Of a stretch of 27,414 bases of DNA, positions 16,912 through 25,587 are shown one piece after another. The stretch's first letter is position 1. Each line of letters begins with the position of its first letter. The stretch spans positions 1-27,414 of the forward strand of contig CANEVO010000054.1 in the NCBI GenBank assembly GCA_947442255.1, read 5' to 3'. This DNA comes from Opitutia bacterium (GTDB lineage Bacteria; Verrucomicrobiota; Verrucomicrobiae; Opitutales; Opitutaceae). A program made the translations under genes and the position numbers. The notes beneath the pieces were generated by a model, which saw nothing but the letters and a program-made list of their open reading frames with translations, made no database searches and had not been told where the DNA came from.

Positions 16912-17622
16912 GTGCTCCCTTCCGCCCCGGTCGCCCGCGAAGTCCGACCATCTCCGCTACCCCGCCAGGTGTTGAACGAGCGAGGCGCCCTCGAACTTGT
17001 GCCAGACGACTGGGATTTGCTGCCGCCGGGCGACGCTGCCCTGAGCCGGCGGATCAAGGAGGATGGGCAGACGATCACCGTGATTGAGGTGAAAGGCCGC
17101 AAGAGGTTCTCCCGCGGGATTTGGGCGCCGGCGGCGCGAATTGCAGCCTTGCGGACGGAACGCGCCGCCGAGTGCAAAAATCCCGCCTATCTCCGCCGCC
17201 TGGGCGCCAGCCGCCAGCGCCGCGTCGCCGCGGAAGAGGACTATGCGGAGGACTTCACCGCGGCCGTGGTAACGTTCCTGAATTTTCATCCCCAGCACGC
17301 GCTGCTCGCGGACACCCTGGCCGGGCTAATCGGGGCTCATGCGACGCCCGTGGGCAGCGGCACCGTGGCGCGGACCCGGCGCATTCCCCTCCCCGCTCGG
17401 GCCGAGGCGGCCACCATCGCCTGGCTGCGCCATCAAACCACCGGCTATGATCGGATGAGCATCCCCCGGGAAAAAGGCCGGCGCCGGGAAGTTCGCCGGA
17501 TGCTCGCGCAGCGTTCCGCCCAGATGCTCGGCCAGTATCGCTCCGGCCAGACCGTCGACCGCGACCGCTGTCCGCTCTACTCCGCCCTCGTACCGGCCCT
17601 GCCCACGCGGACGATTGGATGA
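16912..17622 (+). CDS. DUF2293 domain protein
   Basis: With the GTG at 16912 the protein has 236 residues. The C-terminal part (about 115-210) matches DUF2293: an FTAAVVTFLNFHP segment, then the hallmark IAWLRHQTTGYDRM near 169-182, and a basic region REVRRMLAQRSAQMLGQYR. The N-terminal half holds a short strand-rich segment (ITVIEVKGRKRFSRGIWAP) of unknown role. Many basic residues and no signal peptide suggest a nucleic-acid-associated cytoplasmic protein, which is only an inference. The start is uncertain: TTG at 16897 and GTG at 16969 are also in frame, and no ATG precedes the conserved part. The stop overlaps an ATG (ATGA at 17619-17622) that opens the next, apparently frameshifted gene. 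Confidence 0.75.
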   Translation: MLPSAPVAREVRPSPLPRQVLNERGALELVPDDWDLLPPGDAALSRRIKEDGQTITVIEVKGRKRFSRGIWAPAARIAALRTERAAECKNPAYLRRLGASRQRRVAAEEDYAEDFTAAVVTFLNFHPQHALLADTLAGLIGAHATPVGSGTVARTRRIPLPARAEAATIAWLRHQTTGYDRMSIPREKGRRREVRRMLAQRSAQMLGQYRSGQTVDRDRCPLYSALVPALPTRTIG

Positions 17623-17847
17623 CGATCGCGGCGCCGGCAGAGGTAATGCCCGCCGTCGCCTCCGTATCACTCCTCCGCAAATCGCTTTGCCGGGACCCGG
17701 CGGGCCCACGCCCGCCTCCATTATGTCGAGGAGCGGGATGTCGATGAGCTGGTCGAGATGCTGTCCCAGCGCTATGTCGTTGCCGACCTCAAGCGACGAC
17801 AGGCGGGGCTCACGAACCATCCATTCCAGATCGAGCGCTCCGGCTGA
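17619..17847 (+). pseudogene. Probable frameshifted small gene after the DUF2293 gene
   Basis: An ATG at 17619 overlaps the DUF2293 stop (ATGA) and opens a frame beginning MTIAAPAEVMPAVASV. Around 17660-17670 a coding-like sequence continues in the +1 frame: RRAHARLHYVEERDV, then DELVEMLSQRYVVADLKRR, ending NHPFQIERSG with TGA at 17845-17847. The second part has strongly G/C third positions and a balanced amphipathic composition, but no start codon of its own after the upstream TAA at 17644 apart from an internal ATG late in the frame. Joining the frames gives a product of about 75 residues. I do not recognise the family. It could be a decayed gene, a programmed shift or a sequencing error. 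Confidence 0.4.
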
Positions 17848-17983
17848 GCGGAAGGGTGCAGACGGAGGTCTCTCAGCGCCGATTGAGGCGAAACCGGTGG
17901 GAATGCCCGTCGTCGACCGGCCCTCAATTCACAAGGGAGAACGGGCCTGGAGCGAGCGACGGCCGACACCCATGGACCGTCTG
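17848..17983. other. Short spacer before the convergent sulfatase-fold gene
   Basis: These 136 bases lie between the frameshifted small gene (plus) and the stop of the LTA-synthase-like gene (minus). Long frames crossing here on the plus strand are antisense to the latter gene. I see no hairpin with a T-run and no gene. Confidence 0.5.
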
Positions 17984-20020
17984 TCAGGGTGCGGCGTACC
18001 GTTTGATTTCTGCCGCGGTCAACTCCCGCTGGCGGCCGTGCTTGAAGAGCCAGCTCGCGGTTTCGTAGTAGGCCATCGCGTCTTCGATCAGATTTGGATC
18101 AGCCGCCGCCGGCATCATCTCCTTCTTCCCAAATTCGTAACGGAACGTGGTGGCACTCCGCACCGGCTTCAGCACTGCCACTTCGTCGCCGCGGTAGAGA
18201 CCGAGCTTCTGGTAGTTGCCGATCAAGGCCCGCCCATGGGCCGCCGCCGCGGGTCCCAACACATCGCGCCCAAAGAAGCGGCTCGGATAACTCCAGCCCA
18301 GCAGCCCGAGGAGCGTCGGAGCATAGTCGATCTGGCTGGTGAGCGTGCCGACCACTCCGGGCTTCACCTGGCCGCCGGGCGCATAAATCAGGAGTGGAAT
18401 ATGGTAACGGTCGACCGGCAGCTCCGTCCGGCCCGCGCTCGAGGCGCAATGGTCGGCCACGATGACAAAGATCGTATTCTTGAACCACGGCCGATCCGCC
18501 GCGGCGCGCAGCAGTTCCCCGATCGCATGGTCGGTATATTTCACGCCGCCGGAGCGCCCCGAGGTCTTCGACGGCAGATCGATCTTGCCCTCCGGATACG
18601 TGAACGGACGGTGGTTCGACGTCGTCATGACGAAGTGGAAGAAAGGCTTGCCCACGGCATAATCCCGGTCCGCCTCGCGCAGCGCCCATCGGAAGAGGTC
18701 GCCGTCGCACGCGCCCCACGCATTCGCGAAGGTGATGTCACCCTTGACCACGAGATTGCGGTCCACGACCCGGTAGCCGTTCCCCCCAAAGAAGTGATTC
18801 ATGTTGTCGAAGTACCCATAGCCGCCGTAAATAAATGCCGTCTTGTACCCGCGGCTGCGAAACACGGAGCCAAGCGTGAAGAGGTTTTCGTTGTTCGGCC
18901 GCTTCACGAGTGAACGGCCGGGCGTGGGCGGAACCGACAGCGTCAGGGCCTCCATGCCCCGATCCGTCCGCGTGCCCGTGGCGTAGAACCGATCGAAGAC
19001 CAGGGAATGAGCGGCAAGCGCATCGAGGTTCGGCGTCAGCCCATCCTTGTTCCCGTACCGTCCAAGGAACTCCGCGCTGAGGCTCTCGACCGTGATTTGG
19101 ATGACATTGAGCCGCTGCTCGGGTCCGGGATGGCGCACCATCCGCAGCAAATCGCGGGGATCATCCGCGAGCGGCGTGTCCCGGTCCGGCGCCAGCAGGC
19201 CGTGCATCCGCTCGAAGGCGGCATCCACCGACATGGTGGGATAAAACTCGTCGTAATCGAGCTGGTTGCCGCGAAAGGCCGCGAAGAGCGACCAGAGGCC
19301 GTCCTTCGCCAGCTCCCGGTTGTAACTGTTGGCCAACGCGGGCAGGTGGGTTTCGCTCAGGCCGAGACCGAGAATCAGGGCCCCCACAGTCCAGGCCGCC
19401 GCCCCTCGCCAGCGGGCGGTCACCGGCGTCGCGGCCGTCGCCAGCCACCGGTTCACAGCGCCCGTCCGGTGGAGCAGCCAGTAACCGAGGCAAGTCAGCA
19501 GGAAGAGTCCCGCATAGATCGCCGGCATCGGGTACGATTCGCGAATGTTACCGATTACCTCGGTCGTGTAGACGAGATAGTCGACGGCGATGAAGTTGAA
19601 GCGGACGCCAAACTCCTCCCAGAAGAACCACTCCGCGACCGCCCCAAAGAGCAGGCCGTAGAGAATCGCCATCAGGACGACGTGCGCCACGCCGCGCCCC
19701 CACGCCCACTCGAAGAATCGCGCCGGCAGCACAGCCAGTGCGATGGCCAGCGGCGCCGCCCAGCAAAGGCTCGCCGCGAAATCGAACAGCGTTCCCCAGG
19801 CAAAGGCGGCGACCAGGCTCAGATCCCACGACACTTCCCGCGCCGAGTACATCAGCAAGGCGACCCGGGTCAGCCCGCCGACGACGATCGCCATGCTCAG
19901 CGCGAGGACGACGCCCCCGTGCCGGCCCGCCACGCCACCACGCCACCGCCCTCCGGACTGAAGGACAGGCAGGCTTGGCGGCGCAGGTGCGATAGACTCG
20001 CTTGGGGTCAGGCTGAACAT
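17984..20020 (-). CDS. LTA synthase-like membrane phosphoglycerol/phosphoethanolamine transferase (sulfatase fold)
   Basis: The protein has 678 residues. The N-terminal half carries about five membrane helices (roughly 36-58, 66-98, 110-130, 165-183 and 207-223). An extracytoplasmic sulfatase/alkaline-phosphatase-fold domain starts near residue 303. Metal and active-site residues of the LtaS/MdoB family are visible: Glu312 in QITVESLSAEF, nucleophile Thr352 in GTRTDRG, His470 in TTSNHRPF, and Asp523-His524 in IVADHCASS. Members transfer phosphoglycerol or phosphoethanolamine groups onto cell-envelope glycans or lipids. A Gram-negative-type member probably modifies periplasmic glucans or envelope polymers, but the acceptor is unknown. 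The next gene upstream on the same strand is 107 bases away. The start at 20020 leaves a proline-rich cytoplasmic leader before the first helix. Confidence 0.88.
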   Translation of the reverse strand: MFSLTPSESIAPAPPSLPVLQSGGRWRGGVAGRHGGVVLALSMAIVVGGLTRVALLMYSAREVSWDLSLVAAFAWGTLFDFAASLCWAAPLAIALAVLPARFFEWAWGRGVAHVVLMAILYGLLFGAVAEWFFWEEFGVRFNFIAVDYLVYTTEVIGNIRESYPMPAIYAGLFLLTCLGYWLLHRTGAVNRWLATAATPVTARWRGAAAWTVGALILGLGLSETHLPALANSYNRELAKDGLWSLFAAFRGNQLDYDEFYPTMSVDAAFERMHGLLAPDRDTPLADDPRDLLRMVRHPGPEQRLNVIQITVESLSAEFLGRYGNKDGLTPNLDALAAHSLVFDRFYATGTRTDRGMEALTLSVPPTPGRSLVKRPNNENLFTLGSVFRSRGYKTAFIYGGYGYFDNMNHFFGGNGYRVVDRNLVVKGDITFANAWGACDGDLFRWALREADRDYAVGKPFFHFVMTTSNHRPFTYPEGKIDLPSKTSGRSGGVKYTDHAIGELLRAAADRPWFKNTIFVIVADHCASSAGRTELPVDRYHIPLLIYAPGGQVKPGVVGTLTSQIDYAPTLLGLLGWSYPSRFFGRDVLGPAAAAHGRALIGNYQKLGLYRGDEVAVLKPVRSATTFRYEFGKKEMMPAAADPNLIEDAMAYYETASWLFKHGRQRELTAAEIKRYAAP

Positions 20021-20127
20021 GCGGGTGCGATTTACAGCGGACGCTGATGTTCGATGCGATTCAGGGTGGATTTCATAAATAACGATGGACTTCCTTGCTC
20101 AAGAAATATCGCGACGGCGCCGCGCGC

Positions 20128-21570
20128 TCACATCCCCATCAGCTTCATCGCGCCCCCGCGCACCCCGGACCAGAACCGCCGGGCCGACTTGGCCTCGTCG
20201 CCATCCGCCACCTGCTGGCAGAGAAAAATTCCCTGTCCGGTGAAGAGATCGTCGAAGAGTGGATTCATCCCGCGATAGTAACTCCAGAACGTCTCCGCGC
20301 GCGCCGGCCGGTAGTCGAGATTCGGCGTGAAACCGATCGTCGCATCCTGGTTGGTCCGCCGGGCCGCGACCTCGCCCCCGGCGCCCGCCACCAATCGCTC
20401 GACGCGCACGCCGCGCCGGCCCGCCACAATCAGCCGGCAGGGCCCGACGAACTCGAAGAAGCGAAATTGGAGCGTCACCCACGACTGCCAGCGGAAGAAC
20501 TGCCACCGCTTGCGCATCACGAGTCGCGTGCGGTGGTCGGCGAGGACGACGCCGGCAAGGAAGCTCGGTCGCAGGATCAGCGAGGTGCCCTCGACGAGGG
20601 AGATCACCGCAAGTTCGCTGTGCGGATCGGACTGGTTCGATAGCGTGAGTCGCCGCTCGGCCTCGCCGGCATTGGCCAATTCAATCAATTCGACGAGGCC
20701 CGCCGCCAGGCAGGTGAACGGCACGCGCCAGTCGAGGAGGTACCGGCCCTTCCGCCGGAGACCTTCGTCGGAGGCCTGGAGAAATTTCTCCTTCACCCAC
20801 AAGCGCTCGCCCGGCCCGAGAGGGATCTCGGCCGAGACCTGACTGACGCTAACGGCCGGCAATTCCGCCGCCTCACGCTGCAGCCGCACCGGACGACTGC
20901 GGGCAATATGTGGCGCCACGATGAAGTAGAGCCCCAGTTTGCCGAGAGTCGGGCCAAAGAAATAGAACAGCAGCGCCGTGAGCAGCCACCACTTGGTCGC
21001 CATCTGCCACGGCTCGCGCCCGATCGGATGATTCCAGGTGCGCTCGAGATAATGCTGCACGCGTGACTGCTGCGCCTCCAATTCCTGCAGCCGCACCTCC
21101 ACCTTGCCGAGGGCGATCTCGAGTCCGTCGCGTTCCCAAGTCGTGCGGGTGAATTCCTGCTGGATCGCTTCCCGCCGTTGGGTGACGTGGAGCCGCAGCG
21201 CGGTCATCTTCTGGATCTGTTCCGCGTTCGCCTTCTGTTGCTCCGGATTGCCCACGTAGCGATCCCAGGCGCTTTCCAATTTCCTCAGCTGCGCGATCAC
21301 CCGGTCGGCCTGCTTGCCGCGCTCCTCCTCCGCCGAAATTTCGGCCGAAATCCTGGTCATTCGTTTTTCCACATCAGCCATCGCCTCGCGAACCTTCGTA
21401 CGCTCGCCGTTGACGGAGCGAATGACCTCCTGCCGCCAAAGGTCGAAATCCACGTTGTCCTTCAGGAAGAGCCACAGGCCGCCCGCGGCGAGACTCAGGC
21501 CCGCGATCAGGATCACCGCGGCGAATTTTTGGCCGAGCCAGCGCAGAAAATCCCACAGCACACCGATCAT
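20128..21570 (-). CDS. Coiled-coil membrane protein with AIM24-like C-terminal domain
   Basis: The protein has 480 residues. It has a membrane helix at about 16-36, a long charged coiled-coil-like region at about 50-175 rich in Glu, Arg, Gln and Lys, a second membrane helix at about 193-219, and a beta-rich C-terminal region. The segment containing ELAVISLVEGTSLILRPSFL and FRFFEFVGPCRLIV resembles AIM24/TIGR00266-type proteins. The function is unknown; the arrangement suggests an extracytoplasmic coiled coil between two membrane spans with a cytoplasmic AIM24-like domain. Start choice: the frame runs back to 21720, but the ATG at 21570 is preceded by GGAGGG about 8 bases upstream and gives a membrane helix right at the N-terminus. 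The earlier part looks non-coding. Confidence 0.7.
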   Translation of the reverse strand: MIGVLWDFLRWLGQKFAAVILIAGLSLAAGGLWLFLKDNVDFDLWRQEVIRSVNGERTKVREAMADVEKRMTRISAEISAEEERGKQADRVIAQLRKLESAWDRYVGNPEQQKANAEQIQKMTALRLHVTQRREAIQQEFTRTTWERDGLEIALGKVEVRLQELEAQQSRVQHYLERTWNHPIGREPWQMATKWWLLTALLFYFFGPTLGKLGLYFIVAPHIARSRPVRLQREAAELPAVSVSQVSAEIPLGPGERLWVKEKFLQASDEGLRRKGRYLLDWRVPFTCLAAGLVELIELANAGEAERRLTLSNQSDPHSELAVISLVEGTSLILRPSFLAGVVLADHRTRLVMRKRWQFFRWQSWVTLQFRFFEFVGPCRLIVAGRRGVRVERLVAGAGGEVAARRTNQDATIGFTPNLDYRPARAETFWSYYRGMNPLFDDLFTGQGIFLCQQVADGDEAKSARRFWSGVRGGAMKLMGM

Positions 21571-21818
21571 GCCCACGTCCCTCCACCCGGACACGCGCCG
21601 TCCTTCGCCAGGCTGACCCGGTGCCACGTTCCCTGCGTCAATCGATGTAATCCCCGTTTCATAATGGTCCGTTGCACTCGATTCCCTCCCGGGAAGCGCG
21701 CGTATTCGCCAATGATTCAAACCGCGGCTTCCCGGAAGCCAATTGCTAAACCGGCAACTCTGGCCAGCGTGAAGGCGCTCAGTTCCTACCGCCTGTCCAA
21801 GCCCGACTTCCCGGTTCC
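21571..21818. other. Divergent spacer between the coiled-coil gene and gdhA
   Basis: This 248-base divergent spacer has GGAGGG just upstream of the ATG at 21570 (minus) as the only clear ribosome binding site. I find no convincing promoter pair for the glutamate dehydrogenase gene and no Shine-Dalgarno sequence before its ATG. Frames crossing the spacer are arginine/proline-rich and unlikely to be genes. Confidence 0.45.
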
Positions 21819-23093
21819 ATGTCCAAAGCCATCGTCTCTTCCCTTTACGACTCCGAGGTGTTTCGGATGGCCTGCCGACAGTTCGACAAGGCCGCCGATG
21901 CCATCAGCCTTCCGGATACGCTCCGCGACCGCACGAAGTATCCGCGCCGCTGCCTCGCGGTTTCACTGCCGATTCGCCGGCAGGACGGCAGCGTCACCGT
22001 TTTCGAGGGCTATCGCGTACAGCACAACCTCTCGACGGGTCCTTCGAAGGGCGGCATCCGCTTTCACTAGAGCGTGACCCTCGGTGAGGTCGCCGCGCTC
22101 TCGATGTGAATGAGTTGGAAAACGTCGCTCGTCGGTCTCCCCTATGGCGGTGCCAAGGGCGGCGTGATCGTCGATCCCCACACGCTTTCCGAGACTGAAC
22201 TCGAACACCTCTCCCGTCGCTACATGCAGGAGATGGTGAACTTTCTTGGCCCACACGTCGACGTGCCAGCGCCGGATGTGGGCACCAACGAGAAGATCAT
22301 GGGCTGGATGATGGACACCTAATCCAACCATGTCGGCCACCTCGAACCCGCGATCGTGACCGGCAAGCCAATCGCGCTCGGCGGATCGCAGGGCCGCCGC
22401 GAGGCCACCGGCGAGGGGGTCGCCTACCTCGTGAAACAGTACCTTCGCGACCTGAAGGTGCCGATCGGCAGGGCCACGGTCGCGATCCAAGGCTTCGGCA
22501 ACGTCGGCAGCGAAACCGCCCGCGCCCTCGTCGGGTACGGCGCGAAGATCATCGCCATTTCGGATCACACGGGCGCCTTCCATAATCCCAAAGGGATCAA
22601 CATCGAAAAGGCGCTCACCTACGTGCGCTCCCAGAAAGTCCTGCGCGACTTCGAAGGCGGCGATCCGATCACGAACGCGGAACTGCTCGAGCTGAAGTGC
22701 ACCGTGCTGATCCCGGCGGCCCTCGAGCGAGTCATCACCGAGAAGAACGCGGCCCAATTGAAATGCCGGATGCTGGCCGAGGCGGCCAATGGCCCGACGA
22801 CGAATGCCGCGGACTAGATCATCGACGAGCGCGGCGACATCGAGGTCATCCCGGACGTCCTCTGCAACTCCGGCGGCGTCATCGTCTCCTACTTCGAGTG
22901 GCTGCAGAATCTCTCGAACTTCTACTGGGACCGCGAGGAGGTGATGACGAAGCTCTTCGCGATGCTCGACAAGGCGAAGCTCTCAGTCGACGCCCAGAAG
23001 AAGAAGTTCCAGTTCAGCCGCCGGCTCGCCGCCCTCACGCTCGGCATCAAGCGCGTCGCCGACGCGAAACAGAGCCGAGGGTTGTTCCCTTAA
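21819..23093 (+). pseudogene. gdhA: Glutamate dehydrogenase with four in-frame stop codons
   Basis: One frame of 425 codons covers a full-length Glu/Leu/Phe/Val dehydrogenase, which interconverts glutamate and 2-oxoglutarate with NAD(P). It is interrupted by TAG at codon 84 (22068), TGA at codon 97 (22107), TAA at codon 168 (22320) and TAG at codon 333 (22815), with no frame change. Preserved features are the substrate-binding [10 protein letters not shown] (Lys77), the catalytic GGAKGG (Lys113), APDVGTNE (Asp153), the coenzyme motif GFGNVGS at 225-231, and the normal C-terminus ending SRGLFP. The stops fall where relatives, as I remember them, have Gln or another one-substitution residue, Trp (before MSWK), Tyr (MMDTYS) and a polar residue. 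Without suppression no full enzyme is made. Alternatives are a recent pseudogene or sequence errors. The family call is certain; the status is not. Confidence 0.9.
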
Positions 23094-23259
23094 TCGCCAC
23101 CCAATCCGTGGGCCGGGCGCGGTCTCTGCGTCCGACCATCGAGCCTCGGGCCGCCACTCGCTCACGCTCGCAGCCACGGATATCGTCTTTCGCCTCCCAC
23201 CACAGGCTTGATCGCCGGTGAGTCCCGTGCGACATCACCGCCGCGCCGCCGGCCGCCCC

Positions 23260-24114
23260 ATGAACCTTCCTGCCCTAACCTGCGTCGCGCTCGCCTGCCT
23301 GGCCGGCCCGTCGCTGGTTGCCGGGCCCGTGGACGAGGGCATCGTGATCGCGATGCGTTTGTCGGAGCGTCCGAACTATAGCTGGACTTCCACGGTCGAC
23401 GACGATGCCCGCACCTACGACATCGTGGGCAAGACCACGCCGGACGGTTTCACCCAAGCCAGGATGCCAATCGTGAATTCCGTGCGCCGCCGACTCGGAC
23501 GCGGGGCCACCGACAACCTCGTGGACGCCATCTATCGCGGCAACGTGGAGTGTGTCCTCGCCACCGATACGGGCTGGATGACGATCGACGAGCTACCGAT
23601 GGTCCGGGACAGCGAACCGATCCTGGGCACCGACGGGATGGGCCTGCCCGGTTTGATCCTCACCATCCCCGGCGCCGCGACAGCCGGGGGCGGATCAATC
23701 CTCCCCATGCCAAAGGTCGACGACGATCGCGGCCGTCGCGCCTACAGCAACCTCCAGATGGGCATCAGCCACCCGCATGAGGATCTGGGTGTCATCGTCA
23801 GCAGCGGCACGAATCTGCGGGCGGACGGCGATGTCCTCACCGGCTCGTTGACCGAACTCGGTGCCCAACTCCTCCTCGTGCGCGACGGCCAGCCCGAGAT
23901 CACGCCCGAGCAGGGTGCGGGCACTTTCACGATCTGGATGCGCGCGGGAATGGTGCAGCGATATCAGGTGAGGCTGAAGGGTGTGCTCGCGATCAAAATC
24001 GGTCTTGGCACCAAGCGGGTCACCGTGAACCAGACGACCCTCACCGTGATCCGCGACGTGGGCACGACGCGCGTCGAAGTTCCCGCCGAAGCGAGACGAA
24101 AACTGGGTGGCTGA
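23260..24114 (+). CDS. Secreted protein of unknown function
   Basis: The protein has 284 residues. The frame runs back to 23218, but the ATG at 23260 begins a clear signal peptide (MNLPALTCVALACLAGPSLVAG). The mature protein is rich in beta-prone segments and glycine: NYSWTSTVDDDARTYDIVGK near the N-terminus, a Gly/Pro-rich middle (LPGLILTIPGAATAGGG), and a C-terminal half with LLLVRDGQPEITPEQGAG and a threonine/valine-rich end. No catalytic motif, repeat or membrane anchor is seen, and I do not recognise the family. It follows the disrupted glutamate dehydrogenase after 166 bases and precedes a repeat-filled spacer, so it is probably a single gene. Confidence 0.65.
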   Translation: MNLPALTCVALACLAGPSLVAGPVDEGIVIAMRLSERPNYSWTSTVDDDARTYDIVGKTTPDGFTQARMPIVNSVRRRLGRGATDNLVDAIYRGNVECVLATDTGWMTIDELPMVRDSEPILGTDGMGLPGLILTIPGAATAGGGSILPMPKVDDDRGRRAYSNLQMGISHPHEDLGVIVSSGTNLRADGDVLTGSLTELGAQLLLVRDGQPEITPEQGAGTFTIWMRAGMVQRYQVRLKGVLAIKIGLGTKRVTVNQTTLTVIRDVGTTRVEVPAEARRKLGG

Positions 24115-24372
24115 GGGCTGGCCAGCGAGTCAGCCTGGGTTGGTAGTCCCGCCTTCAGGCGGAATGGCTTGGTTCGGCGCGCCGCGGGATTCCAGAGAAC
24201 TGTTTCTCCAAGGTGGAGGGCCGAGCTCGGCCCTCCCCAGAATCATCTCGCCCCTCCAAAGACGTGCAGGGGCGTGGCCCTTGTCTTCGGGCCAAACACT
24301 CTTCCGCGCCCTCGGCGCCGGCCCCCCTCCGCCTTCGCGCCTTTTCGCGAACTTCGCGGTTCAACTGCCGCC
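24115..24372. repeat. Repeat-filled spacer with a 22-base perfect palindrome
   Basis: This convergent spacer lies between the secreted-protein gene and the DUF1015 gene. It contains a small hairpin, CCGCCTTCAGGCGG (24149-24162), following GTAGTC, and a perfect 22-base palindrome centred on GGGCCGAGCTCGGCCC (24215-24236). A tract at about 24325-24361 (TTCGCGCCTTTTCGCG, then ACTTCGCGGTTC) resembles degenerate dispersed repeats known from other genomes. The two hairpins could end transcription from either side, although neither has a long T-run. No gene is supported here. Confidence 0.65.
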
Positions 24373-25587
24373 TCAGAACGTGTGGATGAACAATCCCGAC
24401 CGGAGCTTCGGTTCGAACCAGGTGCTCTTCGGCGGCATGATCTGCCCGGCATCGGCTATGTCCATCAACTGCGCCAACGTCACCGGATAGAGCGAGAACG
24501 CCACGCCGCCTTCGGCATCGACGCGCTTGACCAACTCGCCGGTTCCCCGGATGCCGCCGACGAAGTCGATGCGCTTGCTGGTGCGGGGATCGTCCACGCC
24601 GAGCAACGGCGCGAGCAGCCGATCCTGGAGCACGCTCACGTCCAGCCGGCCAACCGGATCGGCCTTGGGATCGACGGGGCATTTCAGCCCGTACCACTTT
24701 CCGTCTAGATACATCCTGATCTCGCCCACTGCGCCGGGGGTCGGCGACGCGTCTTCCCGCAAGCCGAAGGTGGCCTTCACCTGCGCGAGGAAATCCGCGG
24801 GCGACCGGCCGTGGAGATTCGGCACGATGCGATTGTACGGCAGAATCTTGAGTTCACTCGCGGGGAAGAGCACGCACAGGAACCAATTGTACTCCTCGCC
24901 TCCGGTGTGCTGCGCGTTCCGCTCGCGGCGCAAGCGGGCGACGCGCGCGGCGCTCGCCGCCCGATGGTGGCCGTCGGCAATGTAGGTGACCGGGACCGCC
25001 CCAAAGGCCTGGACCCAACCAGCCGGATCGCTGATTCGCCAGACGGTGTGGCGGATCCCGTCGGGTGCCGTGAAATCGTGCTGCGGCTTTTCCTTCGTCT
25101 TCGCCTCCACCATGGCCGTGACCGCGGCGGCATCGCGATAGGTGAGAAACACCGGGCCGGTGTCGGCGCTGAGCGTATCAATCAAACGGGTGCGGTCGTC
25201 CTCCTTGTCCTTGCGCGTCTTCTCATGCTTCTTGATCAGGCCGGCATCGTAATCGTCGACGTGACAGCCGGCGACGAGCCCGCGCTGGCGGTGGGCGCCC
25301 ATCTGCTGCTGGCAAATGTAGAGGCTCGGACCTGCCTCCCGCACCAGCACGCCGGCCTGCTGCATGGCCTGGAAATTCTCGCGAGCCCGCGCGTAGACGA
25401 CATCACTGTAGGGGTTGGTCTCGACCGGCAGATCGATCTCCGCGCGGTCGACATGCAGCAGGCTGTGCGGCCGGCCGGCTGCCAGGGCCGCGGCTTCCGC
25501 GGTGTTGACGACATCATACGGCACGCAGGCCACTTCGGGCGCGCGATCGGTGGGAGGAACAAGACCTTGAAAGGGATGGAGGCGCAT
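24373..25587 (-). CDS. DUF1015 family protein
   Basis: The protein has 404 residues, typical for DUF1015. It begins MRLHPFQGLVPP with PYDVV at 23-27, as in the family. The conserved basic/acidic motif KKHEKTRKDKEDDRTR is at about 119-134, and the strongly conserved YIADGHHRAASA is at about 202-213. It has no signal peptide or membrane span, so it is cytoplasmic. The family is widespread in bacteria and archaea, has no proven activity, and in some genomes lies next to serine-biosynthesis genes; no such neighbour is present here. The ATG at 25587 begins the conserved N-terminus and is accepted as the start. Confidence 0.9.
   Translation of the reverse strand: MRLHPFQGLVPPTDRAPEVACVPYDVVNTAEAAALAAGRPHSLLHVDRAEIDLPVETNPYSDVVYARARENFQAMQQAGVLVREAGPSLYICQQQMGAHRQRGLVAGCHVDDYDAGLIKKHEKTRKDKEDDRTRLIDTLSADTGPVFLTYRDAAAVTAMVEAKTKEKPQHDFTAPDGIRHTVWRISDPAGWVQAFGAVPVTYIADGHHRAASAARVARLRRERNAQHTGGEEYNWFLCVLFPASELKILPYNRIVPNLHGRSPADFLAQVKATFGLREDASPTPGAVGEIRMYLDGKWYGLKCPVDPKADPVGRLDVSVLQDRLLAPLLGVDDPRTSKRIDFVGGIRGTGELVKRVDAEGGVAFSLYPVTLAQLMDIADAGQIMPPKSTWFEPKLRSGLFIHTF

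Noticed and set aside
17615..18913. A 432-codon plus-strand open frame covering the region after the DUF2293 gene
   Set aside because: Most of it is antisense to the LTA-synthase-like gene, whose metal-site motifs are complete. Only the short coding-like part before 17847, in a different frame, is kept as a possible broken gene.
22107..22109. Selenocysteine or read-through recoding at the TGA of the glutamate dehydrogenase gene
   Set aside because: The same gene also has TAG (twice) and TAA in frame. No single recoding explains all three stop types, and I see no selenocysteine-insertion hairpin just after the TGA.
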